NCBI RefSeq assembly: GCF_900142645.1
Contig: NZ_FRBP01000009.1
Coordinates: forward strand, 62,001-126,000
Direction of reading: 5' to 3'
Source of the DNA: Eubacterium callanderi
GTDB taxonomy: Bacteria > Bacillota > Clostridia > Eubacteriales > Eubacteriaceae
Length of the DNA stretch: 64,000 nucleotides
Shown here: piece by piece, positions 31,707-40,517 of the stretch
Layout of the letters: each line of letters begins with the position of its first letter
Numbering within the stretch: the stretch's first letter is position 1
Made by a program: the position numbers and the translations under genes
Notes under the pieces: generated by a model
The model's database searches: none
What the model was told of the DNA's origin: nothing
Seen by the model: only the letters and a program-made list of their open reading frames with translations

Positions 31707-33506
31707 ATGGCTTTTAAACGCTCGCAGATTCTGCTTTGTGGTGGGACTGGCTGTACATCTTCCGGCTCCCAGACACTGGTAAAAGAATTCAAAAAAGAAC
31801 TGATCAAACATGAATTAATGGACGAAGTTGAACTTGTCATTACAGGTTGTTTTGGCCTGTGCGAACTTGGTCCAGTCGTAATCGTATATCCTGAAGGCAC
31901 TTTCTACAGCCGTGTCGAACCAAGTGATATTCCGGAACTGGTTGAAGAACACCTGGTAAAAGGCCGCCCGCTGGAAAGACTGATCTACTCCGAAAAGAAA
32001 GAGGGCGAACATCCGCTTTCAATCAACGAACTCGGTTTTTATAAAAAACAGAAACGTATCGCGCTTGCCAACTGCGGCGTTATCGACCCTGAAGATATTG
32101 AAGAATACATTGCTTTTGACGGCTACATGGCCCTTGAAAAGGTACTGTTCAAAATGACCCCTCAGGAAGTTATCGACGAAGTTAAGGCTTCCGGACTCCG
32201 CGGCCGTGGGGGCGGCGGTTTCCCAACCGGTTTAAAATGGCAGTTTGCTTACAACGCCGATTCGCCGGACGGCGTTAAATTCGTCGCCTGTAACGCCGAT
32301 GAAGGGGACCCGGGTGCATTTATGGACCGTTCCGTTCTGGAAGGCGACCCGCACCGTCTTATTGAAGCCATGGCCATTGCCGCTTACGCCATCGGCGCAC
32401 AGAAAGGCTATGTCTATGTCCGTGCTGAATACCCCATCGCGGTCAAGCGTCTCCAGATTGCCATCGACCAGGCAAAAGACTATGGCCTGTTAGGGGACAA
32501 TGTTTTTGACACAGACTTCAGTTTTGACCTGGAAATTCGCCTGGGCGCCGGCGCTTTTGTCTGCGGCGAAGAAACCGCGCTCATGAACTCTGTTGAAGGT
32601 AAACGTGGCGAACCCAGACCAAGACCGCCGTTCCCGGCAAACAAGGGTCTTTTTGAACGCCCAACCGTTCTGAACAACGTTGAAACCTATGCGAATATTC
32701 CGACGATTATTTTAGAAGGCGCGGAATCCTTTGCTTCCGTTGGTACCGAAAAATCCAAGGGAACCAAGGTATTTGCCCTTGGCGGTAAGATCAACAACAC
32801 CGGTCTTCTTGAAATCCCCATGGGGACAACCCTCAGAGAAGTTATCTATGAAATCGGCGGCGGTATCCCGAACGGCAAGGCCTTTAAGGCAGCCCAGACA
32901 GGCGGCCCCTCCGGCGGATGTATCCCAAGCTCCGAGCTGGATATTCCCATCGACTATGACAACCTCATCAGCATCGGCGCCATGATGGGCTCCGGTGGTC
33001 TCATTGTTATGGATGAAGACAACTGTATGGTTGACGTTGCCCGTTTCTTCCTCGATTTTACCCAGGACGAATCCTGTGGCAAATGCCCGCCGTGCCGTAT
33101 CGGTACCAAGCGTATGCTTGAAATCCTCGAACGTATCTGCGACGGTCAGGGTGAAGAAGGCGATATCGAACGTCTTGAAGAGCTTGCTGAAGGCATCAAG
33201 GCTTCCGCGCTCTGCGGCCTGGGCCAGACAGCTCCGAACCCGGTATTATCCACCATCAAATATTTCAGAGATGAATATGAAGCCCACATCTACGAAAAGA
33301 GATGTCCGGCCGGCGTCTGCCGTAACCTGCTGAACTATGTCATCGATGAAGAAAAATGTAAAGGCTGCGGTATCTGCGCCAAGAAGTGTCCGGGCGACGC
33401 GATTACTGGCGAAAAGAAAAAACCGCATGTTATCGACGCGGCCAAGTGCGTGAAATGCGGCGCTTGTATTGAAGCCTGCCCGTTTAACGCCATTGCAAAA
33501 GCCTGA
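31707..33506 (+). CDS. hydB: Electron-bifurcating hydrogenase subunit HydB (NuoF-like)
   Basis: A 599-residue flavoprotein subunit. In order: N-terminal thioredoxin-like [2Fe-2S] domain (CGGTGC near residue 11, TGCFGLCELGP), FMN-binding GLRGRGGGGFPTGLKW (about 155-170), NADH-site GAGAFVCGEETALMNS, a NuoF-type [4Fe-4S] motif SCGKCPPCRIGT, and a two-cluster ferredoxin tail (CKGCGICAKKCPGD, CVKCGACIEACPFN). HydB binds NAD(H) and is the bifurcation site linking NADH, ferredoxin and H2 in this enzyme class. AAGGAGG precedes the ATG. Codon use is notably biased to strong codons, consistent with high expression. Confidence 0.96.
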   Translation: MAFKRSQILLCGGTGCTSSGSQTLVKEFKKELIKHELMDEVELVITGCFGLCELGPVVIVYPEGTFYSRVEPSDIPELVEEHLVKGRPLERLIYSEKKEGEHPLSINELGFYKKQKRIALANCGVIDPEDIEEYIAFDGYMALEKVLFKMTPQEVIDEVKASGLRGRGGGGFPTGLKWQFAYNADSPDGVKFVACNADEGDPGAFMDRSVLEGDPHRLIEAMAIAAYAIGAQKGYVYVRAEYPIAVKRLQIAIDQAKDYGLLGDNVFDTDFSFDLEIRLGAGAFVCGEETALMNSVEGKRGEPRPRPPFPANKGLFERPTVLNNVETYANIPTIILEGAESFASVGTEKSKGTKVFALGGKINNTGLLEIPMGTTLREVIYEIGGGIPNGKAFKAAQTGGPSGGCIPSSELDIPIDYDNLISIGAMMGSGGLIVMDEDNCMVDVARFFLDFTQDESCGKCPPCRIGTKRMLEILERICDGQGEEGDIERLEELAEGIKASALCGLGQTAPNPVLSTIKYFRDEYEAHIYEKRCPAGVCRNLLNYVIDEEKCKGCGICAKKCPGDAITGEKKKPHVIDAAKCVKCGACIEACPFNAIAKA

Positions 33507-33517
33507 TCGGAGGATAA

Positions 33518-35269
33518 ATGACTATGAGCGATGTAACATTTAAAATAAATAATATGGAAATCACCGTTCCTGAAGGGATTACGGTTTTAGAGGCAGCCAG
33601 AAGACACAACATTGACATTCCGACATTATGTAATTTAAAGGACGTTAATGAAATCGGCGCCTGCCGTATGTGCATGGTGGAGGTAGCCGGCGCGAAAGCG
33701 CTTCAGGCCGCCTGTGTTTATCCGGTAGCGCCTGGTATTGAGGTGTTTACCAACACACCGAGAGCCAGAAAGGCAAGACGTGTGAACCTGGAACTGATTT
33801 TATCCAACCACCACCGTGAATGTACCACCTGTATCCGCAGTGAAAATTGTGAATTACAGAGCCTGGCAAAGGATCTGGGCATCAGTGACATTCCCTTTGA
33901 AGGTGAAAAATCCGGCCATCACATCGACGACCTGTCACCGTCCATCGTGCGTGACGAGTCCAAATGTGTGCTGTGCAAGCGCTGTCTGGCCATCTGTAAT
34001 AAAGTACAGAAAATCGGCGTTCTGGGCGCTGTGGGCCGCGGTTTCACTTCCCAGGTACAGCCGGTATTCAATAAATCCATTGCGGAAGTCGGCTGCATCA
34101 ACTGCGGACAGTGTATTGTCAACTGCCCGGTTGGCGCTCTGAAAGAAAAAAGCGACATCAACCGTGTGTGGGACGCTCTGGGCGATCCGACCAAAACCGT
34201 TGTGGTTCAGTCTGCACCGGCGGTAAGAGCCGCCCTCGGCGAAGAATTTAACCTGCCAATGGGCACCAATGTTACCGGGAAACTGGCAGCTGCCTTGAGA
34301 AGATTAAATTTTGACGGCGTTTTCGACACCGATTTCGGCGCTGACGTCACCATTATGGAAGAAGGCACCGAGCTCATCAACCGCGTGAAAAACGGCGGCG
34401 TTCTGCCAATGATCACCTCCTGCTCACCAGGATGGATTAAGATGATTGAGACCTACTATCCGGAAATGATCCCGCATCTTTCCAGCTGTAAATCACCTCA
34501 GAATATGACAGGTGCGCTCTTGAAGAGCCACTATGCCGAAATGAACGGCATTGATCCTAAGGATCTGGTCGTTGTCTCCGTCATGCCATGTACCGCGAAA
34601 AAATACGAGGTGCAACGTGACGAGCTGAGTGTGGACGGCAATCAGGATGTGGATATCTCCATCACCACCCGCGAGCTGGCCAGAATGATCAAGGAAGCCC
34701 GTCTGGATTTCCCGGCACTGCCTGACGAAGAATTTGACCCGTATTACGGCGATTACTCCGGCGCTGCTGTTATCTTCGGCGCTACCGGCGGCGTTATGGA
34801 AGCCGCAGTCCGTACAGTGGCTGACGTCTTAAACGACAAGGATATTCAAAAAATTGACTATGAGGCCGTCCGCGGCGTCGATGGTCTTAAGACCGCAGAA
34901 GTGGAAGTAACCCCTGATCTGACCGTGAAGGTAGCGGTTGCCAGCGGTGGCTCCAACATCCGCAAGGTGATGGAAGGCATTAAGAACGGTGAATACAAGG
35001 ACTATCATTTCATCGAGCTCATGGCCTGCCCGGGCGGCTGTGTCAACGGCGGCGGACAGCCCATTATCTCCGCAAAACGGAAAATGGAAGTGGACATCCG
35101 TGCCGAGAGAGCAAAAGCCCTTTACAGTGAGGACGCCAGTAAGAAATACCGGAAATCGCACCAGAACCCATCTGTCATCCGGATTTATGAAGAGTTCCTT
35201 GGTGAACCGGGCGGACACAAGGCGCACGAGCTGCTCCATACGACCTATTCGCAGAAAGCAAAGGTCTGA
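33518..35269 (+). CDS. hydA: Electron-bifurcating [FeFe]-hydrogenase catalytic subunit HydA
   Basis: A 583-residue catalytic subunit. N-terminal [2Fe-2S] domain (GACRMCMVEV), His/Cys-ligated [4Fe-4S] motif (HHRECTTCIRSENCELQ), two further [4Fe-4S] motifs (CVLCKRCLAIC, CINCGQCIVNC), then the H-cluster domain with L1 TSCSPGW, L2 VSVMPCTAKKYE and L3 ELMACPGGCVNGGGQP, and a C-terminal small-subunit-like tail. L1 has Ser where the textbook motif has the second Cys. It reduces protons or oxidises H2 with NAD and ferredoxin as partners in the HydABC complex. ATG 33524 is an alternative start, slightly better spaced from CGGAGG. A terminator follows. Confidence 0.96.
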   Translation: MTMSDVTFKINNMEITVPEGITVLEAARRHNIDIPTLCNLKDVNEIGACRMCMVEVAGAKALQAACVYPVAPGIEVFTNTPRARKARRVNLELILSNHHRECTTCIRSENCELQSLAKDLGISDIPFEGEKSGHHIDDLSPSIVRDESKCVLCKRCLAICNKVQKIGVLGAVGRGFTSQVQPVFNKSIAEVGCINCGQCIVNCPVGALKEKSDINRVWDALGDPTKTVVVQSAPAVRAALGEEFNLPMGTNVTGKLAAALRRLNFDGVFDTDFGADVTIMEEGTELINRVKNGGVLPMITSCSPGWIKMIETYYPEMIPHLSSCKSPQNMTGALLKSHYAEMNGIDPKDLVVVSVMPCTAKKYEVQRDELSVDGNQDVDISITTRELARMIKEARLDFPALPDEEFDPYYGDYSGAAVIFGATGGVMEAAVRTVADVLNDKDIQKIDYEAVRGVDGLKTAEVEVTPDLTVKVAVASGGSNIRKVMEGIKNGEYKDYHFIELMACPGGCVNGGGQPIISAKRKMEVDIRAERAKALYSEDASKKYRKSHQNPSVIRIYEEFLGEPGGHKAHELLHTTYSQKAKV

Positions 35270-35310
35270 CTGCGTCACTAACACAGATCCCCCATTAATT
35301 TAAATAAAAT

Positions 35311-35358
35311 AGATACAATCCTGCCGGGCTGTAACGTTCGGCAGGTTGTATCTTTTTT
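35311..35358 (+). terminator. Terminator of the hyd operon
   Basis: AGATACAATCCTGCCG pairs with CGGCAGG-TTGTATCT (one bulge) and is followed by six T. Confidence 0.9.
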
Positions 35359-35364
35359 GTTTTT

Positions 35365-35396
35365 AAAGGGTATCGGGGCGATACCCTTTGTTTTTT
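35365..35396 (+). terminator. Second hairpin with GTATCG core after hydA
   Basis: AAAGGGTATCG / CGATACCCTTT around GGG, then GTTTTTT. The core GTATCGGGGCGATAC differs by one base from the core of the dispersed palindrome family, but the flanking arms are different. Confidence 0.75.
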
Positions 35397-35459
35397 GCTT
35401 TGAAGTGCCGTTTGTTTGTGATAGAATAAGGCCATACTACATTAGAAAAGAGAGTGAGC

Positions 35460-36158
35460 ATGATAAATAAGGAACCAGAGCTGGTTATTTTTGATATGGA
35501 TGGTCTCATGTTTGACACGGAGCGGCTGAGCCACGAGGCATGGACCCGGACAGGGGAAGAAAATGGCTTTTGCTATACCATGGACATAACAAGAAAGAAG
35601 CTGGGGCTGGGTAAAAAAGGCGTACGCGCGCTTTTTGTCCAGTATTTTGGCGCCGACGCGCCCATTGAGCGGTGGCACCACCGTTCCCATGAGATCAAGC
35701 GGCAGCTTGTCAACGAGCAGGGCGCCGGGATCATTAAGCCGGGGCTGGTCAGCCTGTTAAAATATTTGGATGGGCGGGGAATTAAAACCGCCATCGCGTC
35801 CTCCAGCGACCGGGAGATGATCAGTCACTATCTCAAGATCACCGGGCTTCCCCACCATTTTGATCACATCACCTCCGGCGAGGAGGTTGAAAAGAGCAAG
35901 CCGAACCCGGAAATCTTTTTAAAGACCTGCGCTGCTCTGGGGGTGGCTCCGGAGGCGTCCCTGGTGCTGGAGGACGCCTATTCCGGGTTTGAGGCGGCCC
36001 GGTCCGGCGGTATCCCGGTGTTTTTTGTGGAGGATCTGCGGGAGCCGGACCGCCATATTGACGCGGGGGCCGACGGCGTTTTTAAGAATCTGGCCGAAGT
36101 ACAGCATTTCCTTGAAAACAGGGAGGCAGCTGAGTATAATAAAAGTAAACATCTGTAA
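35460..36158 (+). CDS. HAD-superfamily hydrolase, beta-phosphoglucomutase-like
   Basis: A 232-residue HAD subfamily IA phosphatase: motif I LVIFDMDGLMFDTE, a four-helix cap, motif II AIASSSDRE, motif III Lys in EEVEKSKPNPEIF, motif IV VLEDAYSGFEAA. Such proteins are sugar-phosphate phosphatases or mutases; no substrate can be named. ATG 35460 is chosen over GTG 35454 by distance from the purine-rich AGAGAG. The next gene starts 20 bases after it and encodes a secreted nucleotidase; the pair may be co-transcribed. Confidence 0.88.
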   Translation: MINKEPELVIFDMDGLMFDTERLSHEAWTRTGEENGFCYTMDITRKKLGLGKKGVRALFVQYFGADAPIERWHHRSHEIKRQLVNEQGAGIIKPGLVSLLKYLDGRGIKTAIASSSDREMISHYLKITGLPHHFDHITSGEEVEKSKPNPEIFLKTCAALGVAPEASLVLEDAYSGFEAARSGGIPVFFVEDLREPDRHIDAGADGVFKNLAEVQHFLENREAAEYNKSKHL

Positions 36159-36178
36159 AAGCAGAGAGGAGAGGAAAA

Positions 36179-38488
36179 ATGTTTGAGCGGAAAAAATATC
36201 GTCTGAGCCAGAGTGTCACAGCCCTGCTGCTGGCCCTGCTGCTTGTTATCGCCGCAATGCCGCTAACACCGGCCCTTGCCCAGGTGGCAGAAGGTACTGA
36301 AGCGGCTCAGGAAGGGACAGAAGCTCTGGAAGAAAACACAGCGCCTGCCGCGGCGGATACAAAAGCGGCTATTCCGTCAAAGGAAAACGCCCCGAAGACC
36401 CTGACGGTCCTTCACACCAATGATATGCACGGTGCGCTGGTCAGCAGCGGTACCAGCACCATCGGAGCGGATGAGACTGCCGGTATACGAGCAGCTGCCG
36501 AGAAAACCGACAACACACTGCTGGTGGACGCCGGTGACGCGACCCAGGGCGGTACTTTGGCTGCGCTGAGCCAGGGCGCGGATGTCATTACTCTGATGAA
36601 CGCGGCAAAATACGACGTCATGGTCCTTGGAAACCATGAGTTTGACTACGGGCAGGACGTTTTGCTTGAAAATGTGAGAAACGCGGATTTTCCTGTGTTG
36701 TCTGCCAATACGGTTTATAAGGATACTGGCCGGCCCATCCTGGAGGGTGTCCCCTACGCGGGCGGCACCCAGACCAACAACGGCCAGTATACCATCGCCC
36801 AAAAGAACGGCGTTAAGATCGGGATTTTTGGCGTCACCACGCCCGAAACCGCCACCAAGACTAACCCAAAAGGCATTGAGGGCATTGCCTTTAATCCCGT
36901 AGAGCCCGTGGCCCGGGAGATGATTAAAGCTCTGAAAGCCCAGGGCGCAGAGGTCATTATCTGCCTGGCCCATCTGGGTGTGGACCCGTCCACCAGCAAA
37001 GAGAACAGCAGCGTCGGCCTGGCCGAAGCCCTCGGCCCGGACAGCGGACTGGATATGATCATCGACGGCCACAGCCACACTGTCTATTCAAAAGCAGAGC
37101 CTCAAAGCGGTATTTTGATTGAGCAGACCGGCAGCAGTTCCAAAAATATCGGGAAGATCAGCGTGACAATGGACAAGGGCACCAATACCGTGGCCGGTAA
37201 GCTCATCGACGCAGAGGCCGCTTTCAAGACCTGCAGCCCAGACCCGGCAGTGACCGCTCTGGCAGACCAGCTGATGGCCGCCAACGCGGGCAAGCTGAAG
37301 CCTGTCATCGGCAATACCCGGACAGCCCTGTGGGGCGGCTGGGTCGGCAGCAGCAATATTGCCCGGGTCGGTGAGATCAATCTGGGCAACCTCATTGCAG
37401 ATGCCATGACTGAGGGGGCAAAGGAACTGCTGGCAAGCGACGCCTACAAGGACAGCCCCTACAAAAATCTGCCCATTGTGGCTCTGGAAAACGGCGGCGG
37501 CGTGCGTGCCACCATCAGGCGGGGCGACATAACAGTGGGCGATAGCATCAACGTGCTGCCTTTTGGCAATACCCTGGCCTTTAAGGAGGTCACCCCGGCC
37601 ATTCTGTACGAAGCTCTGGAAAACGGGGTGAGCAAGGTAGTCTCCCAGGACCCGGAAACCGGGCTGATTACCGGGCAGGGCGGCTGTTTCCCGCAGATCA
37701 GCGGTATGTCCTTCACCTATGACCCCAGAAATCCCGCAAGGGATGTCAAGACAGGCGAGGAGGGCAGCCGGGTGACCGCCATCTACCTGGACGGCAGCAG
37801 CGAGCCGCTGAAACGGGATGACACTGCCACGAAGATTGTTCTCTGCTCCAATGATTACGAGATCGCTGGCGGCGACGGCTATGACATGCTGGTGGGGTTG
37901 CCCAGCGTGGGTGAGGGCGGGAGCCTGGAGGAAGTCTTCCGCGACCACCTGACCAGGCTGACTGCAGCGGGCGGCGGCAGCTTTCTGGCGCCCGCCTCCC
38001 AGGGAAGAATCCAGACGGCAGGCGCCTACGTGCCCAAGCCCTACGCGGCTTCGATTAAAGTGTCAGGCCCCGATGAAATGGGCAGCCTGGCCGGGAAGAC
38101 CGTCGAGTATCAGGTCGACGGCGGCGCTGTTCAGACCGGCGTTCTGGACGAAAACAGCGTGCTGAGCTTTGACCTTCTTCCAGACGGCCCCCACGGCATC
38201 CGAATCGGGGACGCGGACGATGCGTTTATCAATAATTACAGCGGCGATGTCGCTGTGACCGCAGCAGTGAAGGAGAAGCTGACCATCAACGAGACGCCGC
38301 AGCCACAGCCGCAGCCAGAGCCGGAGCCTGTAAAGCCCGAAGCCCAGAATGAACCAGCGGCGGCCAACCCACATACCGGGATGACGGCCAGTGCCCGGCA
38401 GGCTGGCAGCGCGGCTGTGGGCCTGTTGGTTTTGACCACTGTGGTGACAGCAGGTGCCTGGCGGCAGCGGAGACAGAAGGCAGGCTGA
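36179..38488 (+). CDS. Cell-wall-anchored 5'-nucleotidase / cyclic phosphodiesterase
   Basis: A 769-residue secreted metallophosphoesterase of the UshA/YfkN type. Signal peptide about 1-36 (hydrophobic ALLLALLLVIAAMPLTPALA). Metal motifs: VLHTNDMHGAL, VDAGDATQGG, VLGNHEFDYG, CLAHLGVD and IDGHSHT. The C-terminal nucleotidase domain spans about 370-600 (NLIADAMTEGA, ENGGGVRATIRRGDI, DYEIAGGDGYDML). A Pro/Glu-rich linker (QPQPQPEPEPVKPE) leads to NPHTG, a hydrophobic segment and RQRRQK, a sortase-type anchor of the NPxTG kind. It probably scavenges nucleotides at the cell surface. GGAGAGG precedes the ATG. Confidence 0.93.
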   Translation: MFERKKYRLSQSVTALLLALLLVIAAMPLTPALAQVAEGTEAAQEGTEALEENTAPAAADTKAAIPSKENAPKTLTVLHTNDMHGALVSSGTSTIGADETAGIRAAAEKTDNTLLVDAGDATQGGTLAALSQGADVITLMNAAKYDVMVLGNHEFDYGQDVLLENVRNADFPVLSANTVYKDTGRPILEGVPYAGGTQTNNGQYTIAQKNGVKIGIFGVTTPETATKTNPKGIEGIAFNPVEPVAREMIKALKAQGAEVIICLAHLGVDPSTSKENSSVGLAEALGPDSGLDMIIDGHSHTVYSKAEPQSGILIEQTGSSSKNIGKISVTMDKGTNTVAGKLIDAEAAFKTCSPDPAVTALADQLMAANAGKLKPVIGNTRTALWGGWVGSSNIARVGEINLGNLIADAMTEGAKELLASDAYKDSPYKNLPIVALENGGGVRATIRRGDITVGDSINVLPFGNTLAFKEVTPAILYEALENGVSKVVSQDPETGLITGQGGCFPQISGMSFTYDPRNPARDVKTGEEGSRVTAIYLDGSSEPLKRDDTATKIVLCSNDYEIAGGDGYDMLVGLPSVGEGGSLEEVFRDHLTRLTAAGGGSFLAPASQGRIQTAGAYVPKPYAASIKVSGPDEMGSLAGKTVEYQVDGGAVQTGVLDENSVLSFDLLPDGPHGIRIGDADDAFINNYSGDVAVTAAVKEKLTINETPQPQPQPEPEPVKPEAQNEPAAANPHTGMTASARQAGSAAVGLLVLTTVVTAGAWRQRRQKAG

Positions 38489-38503
38489 TGTCACATGCCA
38501 GAA

Positions 38504-38534
38504 GCCAACCCGTATCGCGGCGATACGGGTTGGC
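38504..38534. terminator. GTATCG palindrome, copy 3
   Basis: GCCAACCCGTATCGC and GCGATACGGGTTGGC around one G, 15 bases after the nucleotidase stop. No T run follows. Centre and flanks are in the opposite orientation to copies 1 and 2. Confidence 0.8.
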
Positions 38535-38545
38535 GCTTCCCGGAA

Positions 38546-38567
38546 GTAACAAAACGTTACGTCCCGG
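38546..38567 (+). repeat. Short dispersed repeat GTAAC-N5-GTTACGTCC
   Basis: GTAACAAAACGTTACGTCCC then GG, 11 bases after palindrome copy 3. Confidence 0.72.
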
Positions 38568-38579
38568 CTTGTATAAAAC

Positions 38580-38608
38580 TTGACACTTAAAAAAAACTGT
38601 GCTATCTT
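38580..38608 (+). promoter_or_regulatory. Promoter of the thi operon
   Basis: TTGACA (38580-38585), 17 bases, TATCTT (38603-38608). Confidence 0.75.
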
Positions 38609-38624
38609 ATTAAACAGAGTGAGC

Positions 38625-38684
38625 AAAAAAAGCTTCACGAAGGGGTACACCACCGCGGGTGTAGAACTTCGTGAAGCTTTTTTT
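38625..38684 (+). promoter_or_regulatory. Leader hairpin-terminator ahead of thiS (candidate attenuator)
   Basis: An 18-bp outer stem (seven A, then GCTTCACGAAG, pairing with CTTCGTGAAGC and seven T) encloses an inner stem TACACC/GGTGTA. It starts about 10 bases after the predicted transcription start and ends 27 bases before the thiS ATG. It has the form of a strong intrinsic terminator, so thi expression should need readthrough. The TPP riboswitch core (CTGAGA and partner boxes) is absent. Confidence 0.75.
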
Positions 38685-38711
38685 GCTTTTTTAATTTAAG
38701 GAGGAAAAAAG

Positions 38712-38909
38712 ATGATCACAGTGAATGGCAAAGACTGTCCCTGCGAAGACAGCCTCCGTTTATCCGCTTTTTTAGATCAGGCGGGCTACGAGCGCAGCCG
38801 GGTGACCGTGGAGCTGAACGGTGAAATCGTGCCAAAGGCTGGTTACGATACCAGAGAGCTCAGAGACGGAGACCGGATGGAGATCGTCTGCTTTGTGGGC
38901 GGTGGCTGA
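38712..38909 (+). CDS. thiS: Sulfur carrier protein ThiS
   Basis: A 65-residue ubiquitin-like protein ending in the required Gly-Gly (CFVGGG). ThiF adenylates this end and the thiocarboxylate donates sulfur to the thiazole of thiamine. The N-terminus is MITVNGKDCPCED. AAGGAGG lies 7 bases before the ATG. It is the first gene of thiS-F-G-H-E, behind a promoter and a leader hairpin. Confidence 0.94.
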   Translation: MITVNGKDCPCEDSLRLSAFLDQAGYERSRVTVELNGEIVPKAGYDTRELRDGDRMEIVCFVGGG

Positions 38910-38910
38910 G

Positions 38911-39720
38911 ATGCGGATAAGACTGAATGGAAAAGACTATGAGACACAGGCGGAGAGCCTGCATGGTCTCTGCAGAGAGCTGGGGCTTGAGCGTGAAGAA
39001 CGTGTGGTGATTCTGGACGGATACCAGAGTGATGAAGACCTGCCCTTGCACAGCGGGGCTATAGCAGCGGTCACCACAAAGGGAGAGCTGCCGCCAGAGG
39101 AGTGCCTGGAGGAGCTGCTCTGTGCCCGCCATACACCCGGCGTGTATGAAAAGGTTAAGAAGGCCCGGGTGGCCGTGGCCGGCCTTGGCGGGCTCGGCTC
39201 GAGCATTGCCCTGAGCCTGGCGCGCACTGGTGTGGGTACCCTGCATCTGGTAGATTTTGACGTGGTGGAGCCCAGTAATCTGAACCGGCAGCAGTACCGG
39301 ATCAGCCATCTGGGACTGGCCAAAGCCGAGGCTCTGAAACAGGAAATCGCTGAGGTCAACCCCTTTGTGCGGGTGGAGGCCGAGACGCTGCGGGTAACCG
39401 AGGAAAACGCCCCGGCGCTTTTTAAAAAGGACCCCATTGTCTGCGAGGCCTTTGACAATCCCGAGACCAAGGCAATGTTTGTGAATACCCTGCTTACGCA
39501 GTGCCCTGAAAAGACCCTTGTGGCCGCGTCGGGCATGGCGGGCTATGGAAGCGGCAACCGCATTAAAACCCGCCGCATCATGGAAAATTTTTACCTCTGC
39601 GGCGATGGGGAAACTGCAGCCCAGGCAGGCTGCGGCCTCATGGCTCCGAGGGTCGCCATCTGCGCCGGGCATCAGGCCAATACAATATTGAGATTAATTT
39701 TAGGCTGTAAAACAGTATAA
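38911..39720 (+). CDS. thiF: ThiF-family adenylyltransferase with N-terminal ThiS-like domain
   Basis: A 269-residue protein: residues 1-65 form a ThiS-like beta-grasp domain ([17 protein letters not shown]) without the terminal Gly-Gly, followed by the E1-like adenylation domain with [19 protein letters not shown] (nucleotide loop), [19 protein letters not shown] and [12 protein letters not shown]. It activates ThiS. A zinc Cys pair typical of MoeB/E. coli ThiF is not evident, as in the shorter clostridial ThiF type. ATG 38911 comes 1 base after the thiS stop; in-frame ATG 38821 lies in thiS and is rejected. Confidence 0.9.
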   Translation: MRIRLNGKDYETQAESLHGLCRELGLEREERVVILDGYQSDEDLPLHSGAIAAVTTKGELPPEECLEELLCARHTPGVYEKVKKARVAVAGLGGLGSSIALSLARTGVGTLHLVDFDVVEPSNLNRQQYRISHLGLAKAEALKQEIAEVNPFVRVEAETLRVTEENAPALFKKDPIVCEAFDNPETKAMFVNTLLTQCPEKTLVAASGMAGYGSGNRIKTRRIMENFYLCGDGETAAQAGCGLMAPRVAICAGHQANTILRLILGCKTV

Positions 39721-39734
39721 AGGAGACAACCAAC

Positions 39735-40508
39735 ATGGAAAATAAAGATCAACTGATCATCGGCGGACACGCCTTTACATCCCGTTTTATTCTGGGCTCA
39801 GGAAAATACTCGCTGGAGCTTGTAAGCGCCGCGGTGGAAAAAGCCGGAGCGGAGATCATCACCCTGGCGCTGCGCCGTGCCAATACTGGGGGAACGGATA
39901 ATATCCTCGACTATATTCCAGAGGGCGTGACCCTGCTGCCCAACACCTCTGGAGCCAGAAACGCCGAGGAGGCAGTGCGGATCGCCCGGCTGGCACGAGA
40001 GATGGGCTGCGGTGATTTTGTGAAGATTGAAGTCATTCATGACACCCGGTATTTGCTGCCCGACAACTACGAGACCGCCCGGGCCACCGAGATTCTGGCC
40101 AGGGAAGGTTTTGTGGTCATGCCCTATATGTACCCGGACCTCAACGCCGCCCGGGACATGCAAAGCGCCGGAGCCGCGGCTGTCATGCCGCTGGGAGCGC
40201 CCATCGGCTCCAATAAGGGCATCTGTACCCGTGACTTCATTCAGATTCTTATCGATGAAATTGACCTGCCTGTCATTGTGGATGCGGGTATCGGCAAGCC
40301 CTCACAAGCCTGTGAAGCCATGGAAATGGGCGCGGCCGCGGTCATGGCCAACACAGCCATCGCCACTGCGGGCGATATTCCGGTTATGGCAGAGGCCTTT
40401 AAAAAGGCCATCGAAGCTGGCCGGGCTGCTTACATCTCTGGCATGGGGCGGGTATTGGAAACCGGCAGCGCGGCCTCATCACCCCTGACCGGGTTTTTGC
40501 AGGAATAG
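39735..40508 (+). CDS. thiG: Thiazole synthase
   Basis: A 257-residue TIM-barrel enzyme that builds the thiazole phosphate from deoxyxylulose phosphate, dehydroglycine and ThiS thiocarboxylate. Features: [45 protein letters not shown] (catalytic Lys), [21 protein letters not shown] and [11 protein letters not shown]. Length matches ThiG (about 255). AAGGAGA precedes the ATG; thiH follows after 9 bases. Confidence 0.97.
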   Translation: MENKDQLIIGGHAFTSRFILGSGKYSLELVSAAVEKAGAEIITLALRRANTGGTDNILDYIPEGVTLLPNTSGARNAEEAVRIARLAREMGCGDFVKIEVIHDTRYLLPDNYETARATEILAREGFVVMPYMYPDLNAARDMQSAGAAAVMPLGAPIGSNKGICTRDFIQILIDEIDLPVIVDAGIGKPSQACEAMEMGAAAVMANTAIATAGDIPVMAEAFKKAIEAGRAAYISGMGRVLETGSAASSPLTGFLQE

Positions 40509-40517
40509 GAGGGCGAG

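Noticed and set aside
37088-37948. 286-codon minus-strand frame inside the nucleotidase gene
   Set aside because: It is the shadow of a GC-rich coding region; no start signal and no recognisable domain.
38609-38711. TPP riboswitch before thiS
   Set aside because: The CTGAGA and partner boxes of the TPP aptamer are absent; the leader is a simple two-stem hairpin ending in T7.
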